From contig CM034112.1 of the NCBI GenBank assembly GCA_019914945.1, positions 1,573,001-1,637,000 on the forward strand: a stretch of DNA of 64,000 bases, given 5' to 3'. This DNA comes from Typha latifolia. Its lineage: Eukaryota > Streptophyta > Magnoliopsida > Poales > Typhaceae. Each line of letters starts with the position of its first letter. Within the stretch, counting starts at the first letter, position 1. A model generated the notes under the pieces. That model was not told where the DNA came from and searched no databases. It saw only the letters and a program-made list of their open reading frames with translations. The position numbers were made by a program, and so were the translations under genes. Below are positions 61,827 to 64,000 of the stretch, piece after piece.

Positions 61827-63047
61827 ATGGCGGCGTCGGTGGCACTACGTCGAAACCCTAGACTCCTCCTCCCTCGAATCCTCTCCTCCCCCTTCTTCTC
61901 CACTTCTTCCGCTAACCTTAACCCCGATCCTGTCTCCCGAACCAAATGGCTTATCCGCTCGGAGCCCGACCCGGACCACCTCACCGACCTCTTCCTCTCC
62001 GCCGTATCTTCTGCTTCTTTCCACGGGGATCGTCAGATCTACCGCCTCGCAGTCCGCCGCCTCGCCGCAGCCGGCCGCCCTGATCTCATCGAGCGCCTCC
62101 TCGAGCTTCCCAGCTCCAACTCCGATTCCTCCACTCCCTCCTCGGAAGGATTTCTTATCCGCCTCCTCACCCTCTACTCATCCGCCGGGATGCTTGACCA
62201 CGCCGTTCGGGCCTTCGACCACATCGCCGCCGGTTCCCGCCCCGTATCCGACCGTTCGTTCTGTGCTCTCCTCTCCGCTTTCCACCAAAACCACCAACTT
62301 GACCGCCTTCGCGACGCCTTCGATAAAATCCCAAAAGAGCGTTGCATCTCTCCCGGAATCGCCTCCTATAACGTTTACTTAAAAGCCCTCTGTGCAAATG
62401 ATGAAATTGAAACTGCTCGCGCTCTGCTCGATGAAATGCCCAGCAGAGGAGTGAAGCCCGATATTGTTTCTTACAACGAGGTCTTGAATGGGTATCTTAA
62501 GAAAGGGGAGGAAGTTGGCTTCCAAGAATTTCTAAAGGAGATTAGAAGGAAGGGTTTGAATCCGAATGTGACAACTTATAATTGTCGGATTTCGCTGCTG
62601 TGCGGGAAAGGAAGGAGTTTTGAGGCTGAGGAGTTGTTGGATGCGATGATTTCAAATGGGGTGTATCCGAATCGTGCTAGCTTCAACACTATCATTGATG
62701 GATTTTGTAAAGAAGGTGATGTAGGTTCTGCTATGAGGGTGTTCAAGAGGATGCAGGAAGTGAAGAGGCCGGATGGGACTGGGGTTTCACCGAATTTTGA
62801 GACATACATCGTGTTAACTCGCAGTTTGGTCAAGAAAGGAGAGTTCGATCCTGCACTAGATATCTGCAAGGAATGCTTGGGGAAGAAATGGGCACCGCCT
62901 TTTCAAGCTGTTAAAGGATTGGTTGATGGGTTGATCAAGAGTTCTCAGGTGGACAAAGCAAAGGAAATCTCTACAAAGGTGAGGAAAGCAGTCAGGGGTG
63001 ATGCATTGGATGAATGGAAGAAAATTGAAGCTTCATTTTCTTGGTAA
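61827..63047 (+). CDS. P-class pentatricopeptide repeat protein, probably mitochondrial
   Basis: An intronless gene of 406 residues. The N-terminus is rich in Arg, Ser, Ala and Leu without acidic residues (MAASVALRRNPRLLLPRILS), which suits a mitochondrial presequence. From about residue 110 there are six to eight PPR motifs, for example SYNVYLKALCANDEIETARA, SYNEVLNGYLKKGEE and SFNTIIDGFCKEGDVGSAMR. No E, DYW or SMR domain is present. The short P-class layout and overall wording resemble the PPR336/rPPR group, components of the plant mitoribosome (At1g61870, At1g11630, At3g13160). An organellar RNA-binding or ribosomal role is inferred. The ATG is the first in frame, and the leader ends in a CTCC-rich stretch. 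Confidence 0.92.
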   Translation: MAASVALRRNPRLLLPRILSSPFFSTSSANLNPDPVSRTKWLIRSEPDPDHLTDLFLSAVSSASFHGDRQIYRLAVRRLAAAGRPDLIERLLELPSSNSDSSTPSSEGFLIRLLTLYSSAGMLDHAVRAFDHIAAGSRPVSDRSFCALLSAFHQNHQLDRLRDAFDKIPKERCISPGIASYNVYLKALCANDEIETARALLDEMPSRGVKPDIVSYNEVLNGYLKKGEEVGFQEFLKEIRRKGLNPNVTTYNCRISLLCGKGRSFEAEELLDAMISNGVYPNRASFNTIIDGFCKEGDVGSAMRVFKRMQEVKRPDGTGVSPNFETYIVLTRSLVKKGEFDPALDICKECLGKKWAPPFQAVKGLVDGLIKSSQVDKAKEISTKVRKAVRGDALDEWKKIEASFSW

Positions 63048-63627
63048 GGTGTCAAAGCAATGACCTTTGAGAGGGAGGGTGATGATGCAGCCCTAGTGAT
63101 CTTAGGAATTTATACTTTGCCAATCAAATAAGTTTAGCTTTTGTAAGAACTGCACTTGTTGTTTTGATAATTTTGAAACTGAATAGTAACCATCAGTTGG
63201 CATTTGATCCACTGATTTCGAGTAAATGTTATGCTTGTGTGTTTATTTTGAATTCTTCAATGACAATGGGTACACCTTTGATGGAAATGGATTTCTTTGG
63301 GATCAGTGGACCCGACTACATTGAGCAAAACAAAAGTGAAACAGACACAGGAGTTTCAAAGCAGCCTTTCTGGCTTTCATCATGTGCAAAAGTTCAAAGA
63401 ACAAAGCAAAATACCAGGAAAAAAAAAGTTCAGACAATTATCTATCAGTTTTGTAGTCAAAAGCTATACAAATTTTTTAACTCACTCCATTCTTGCCAAT
63501 AGAACACAATACACAATTTAATCCAGTATCAAATGGCAGTTAGGCACACAAAAGAATACAAGTGAAGCAAGTAGCATCCTTCAATGTGCAGGTGAAAACA
63601 GAGGTAGTAAAACTAAACTTGGTGAGT
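63048..63627. other. Convergent intergenic region, PPR / NPH3
   Basis: 3' UTRs of two convergent genes. No recognisable coding sequence. Confidence 0.65.
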
Positions 63628-64000
63628 CTAACAGAGTCTGGGCATTCCCTTACTACTGTGATGACAAGCGCTGTTGAAGGACTTAGTCTTCTCCATCTTA
63701 GACATTTTGCCCTTCATCTCCCTACATGTCTTCTCCAACTCAATCACCCTACTCTGCATTCTCTGTAGGTTGAGCCTTAGAACTTCTTTCTCATCTAACA
63801 ACTCTGATGAAGCCGCCTTCTCGGATTTGGGGCTTGAACTGTGTGCTGTCCTTCCAGGCGTCTGCGCGGGATCGGGTCTATCCTTGATGTAAGTATTGAC
63901 ATGGTGCTTGGATTTTTGCGAGGCTAATGCTTGTACTGCAACTCCTGGTGGAATTCTTCGGTTCTTAGCGAAGTCTTTGCAGGCCTCGAGAGTGAGCTTC
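63628..64000 (-). CDS. NPH3-family protein, C-terminal fragment
   Basis: The window ends inside this gene, so only the last 124 codons including the stop are visible, from KLTLEACKDFAKNRRIPPGV to KGMPRLC. The phrase EAC..FA.NRRIPPGVAVQAL is the end of the NPH3 domain. A coiled coil follows (KEVLRLNLQRMQSRVIELEK, then KTCREMKGKMSKMEK), as is usual downstream of that domain. NPH3/RPT2-like proteins normally carry an N-terminal BTB domain and act as phototropin-signalling partners or CUL3 adaptors. The BTB part is outside the window. No in-frame stop occurs up to base 64000. Confidence 0.9.
   Translation of the reverse strand, partial: KLTLEACKDFAKNRRIPPGVAVQALASQKSKHHVNTYIKDRPDPAQTPGRTAHSSSPKSEKAASSELLDEKEVLRLNLQRMQSRVIELEKTCREMKGKMSKMEKTKSFNSACHHSSKGMPRLC

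Overview
The window is nuclear DNA of a flowering plant. Genes are split by short GT-AG introns in AT-rich sequence, and every recognisable product is plant-type: class C GH9 cellulase, YSL transporters, GASA peptide, UGT73 glycosyltransferases, DWF1, CCB3, NPH3, PPR. Two MIR396 hairpins carry the form with an extra G in the middle (core TCCACAGGCTTTCTTGAAC) known from monocots such as rice, so a monocot is likely. The modest GC content of most coding sequence argues weakly against a grass. I cannot name the species.

Layout: 1-4171 (+) 3' part of a DUF789 gene; 5889-8701 (+) class C endoglucanase; 9488-12873 (-) YSL transporter A; 13452-15652 (-) peroxisomal acyl-activating enzyme; 19182-19826 (-) GASA peptide; 22308-25010 (+) YSL transporter B, a paralogue of A; 25.6-28.1 kb (-) MIR396 cluster with two intact precursors, each with its own TATA box, plus a decayed relic; 29.06-38.8 kb (-) tandem array of UGT73-type genes (intact, frameshifted, intact) on duplicated units; 40052-42545 (-) DHHC S-acyltransferase; 43717-45433 (+) CCB3; 45827-47549 (-) DRE2/anamorsin; 48694-50718 (-) DWF1 with a probable long 5'-UTR intron reaching about 53.2 kb; 56190-59946 (-) SMP/C2 lipid-transfer protein of NTMC2T5 type; 61827-63047 (+) PPR protein; 63628-64000 (-) 3' end of an NPH3-family gene.

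Most neighbours are ordinary unlinked housekeeping or developmental genes and there is no operon-like logic. Two areas show local evolution. The YSL pair share exon structure but differ in the last intron, and one copy uses a GC donor site. The MIR396 and UGT regions are tandem arrays carrying both working and decayed members.

Exon boundaries were derived by hand from splice consensus, reading phase and remembered family sequences. They close without frame errors in every full gene except the one marked pseudogene. No alignment or folding program was run.
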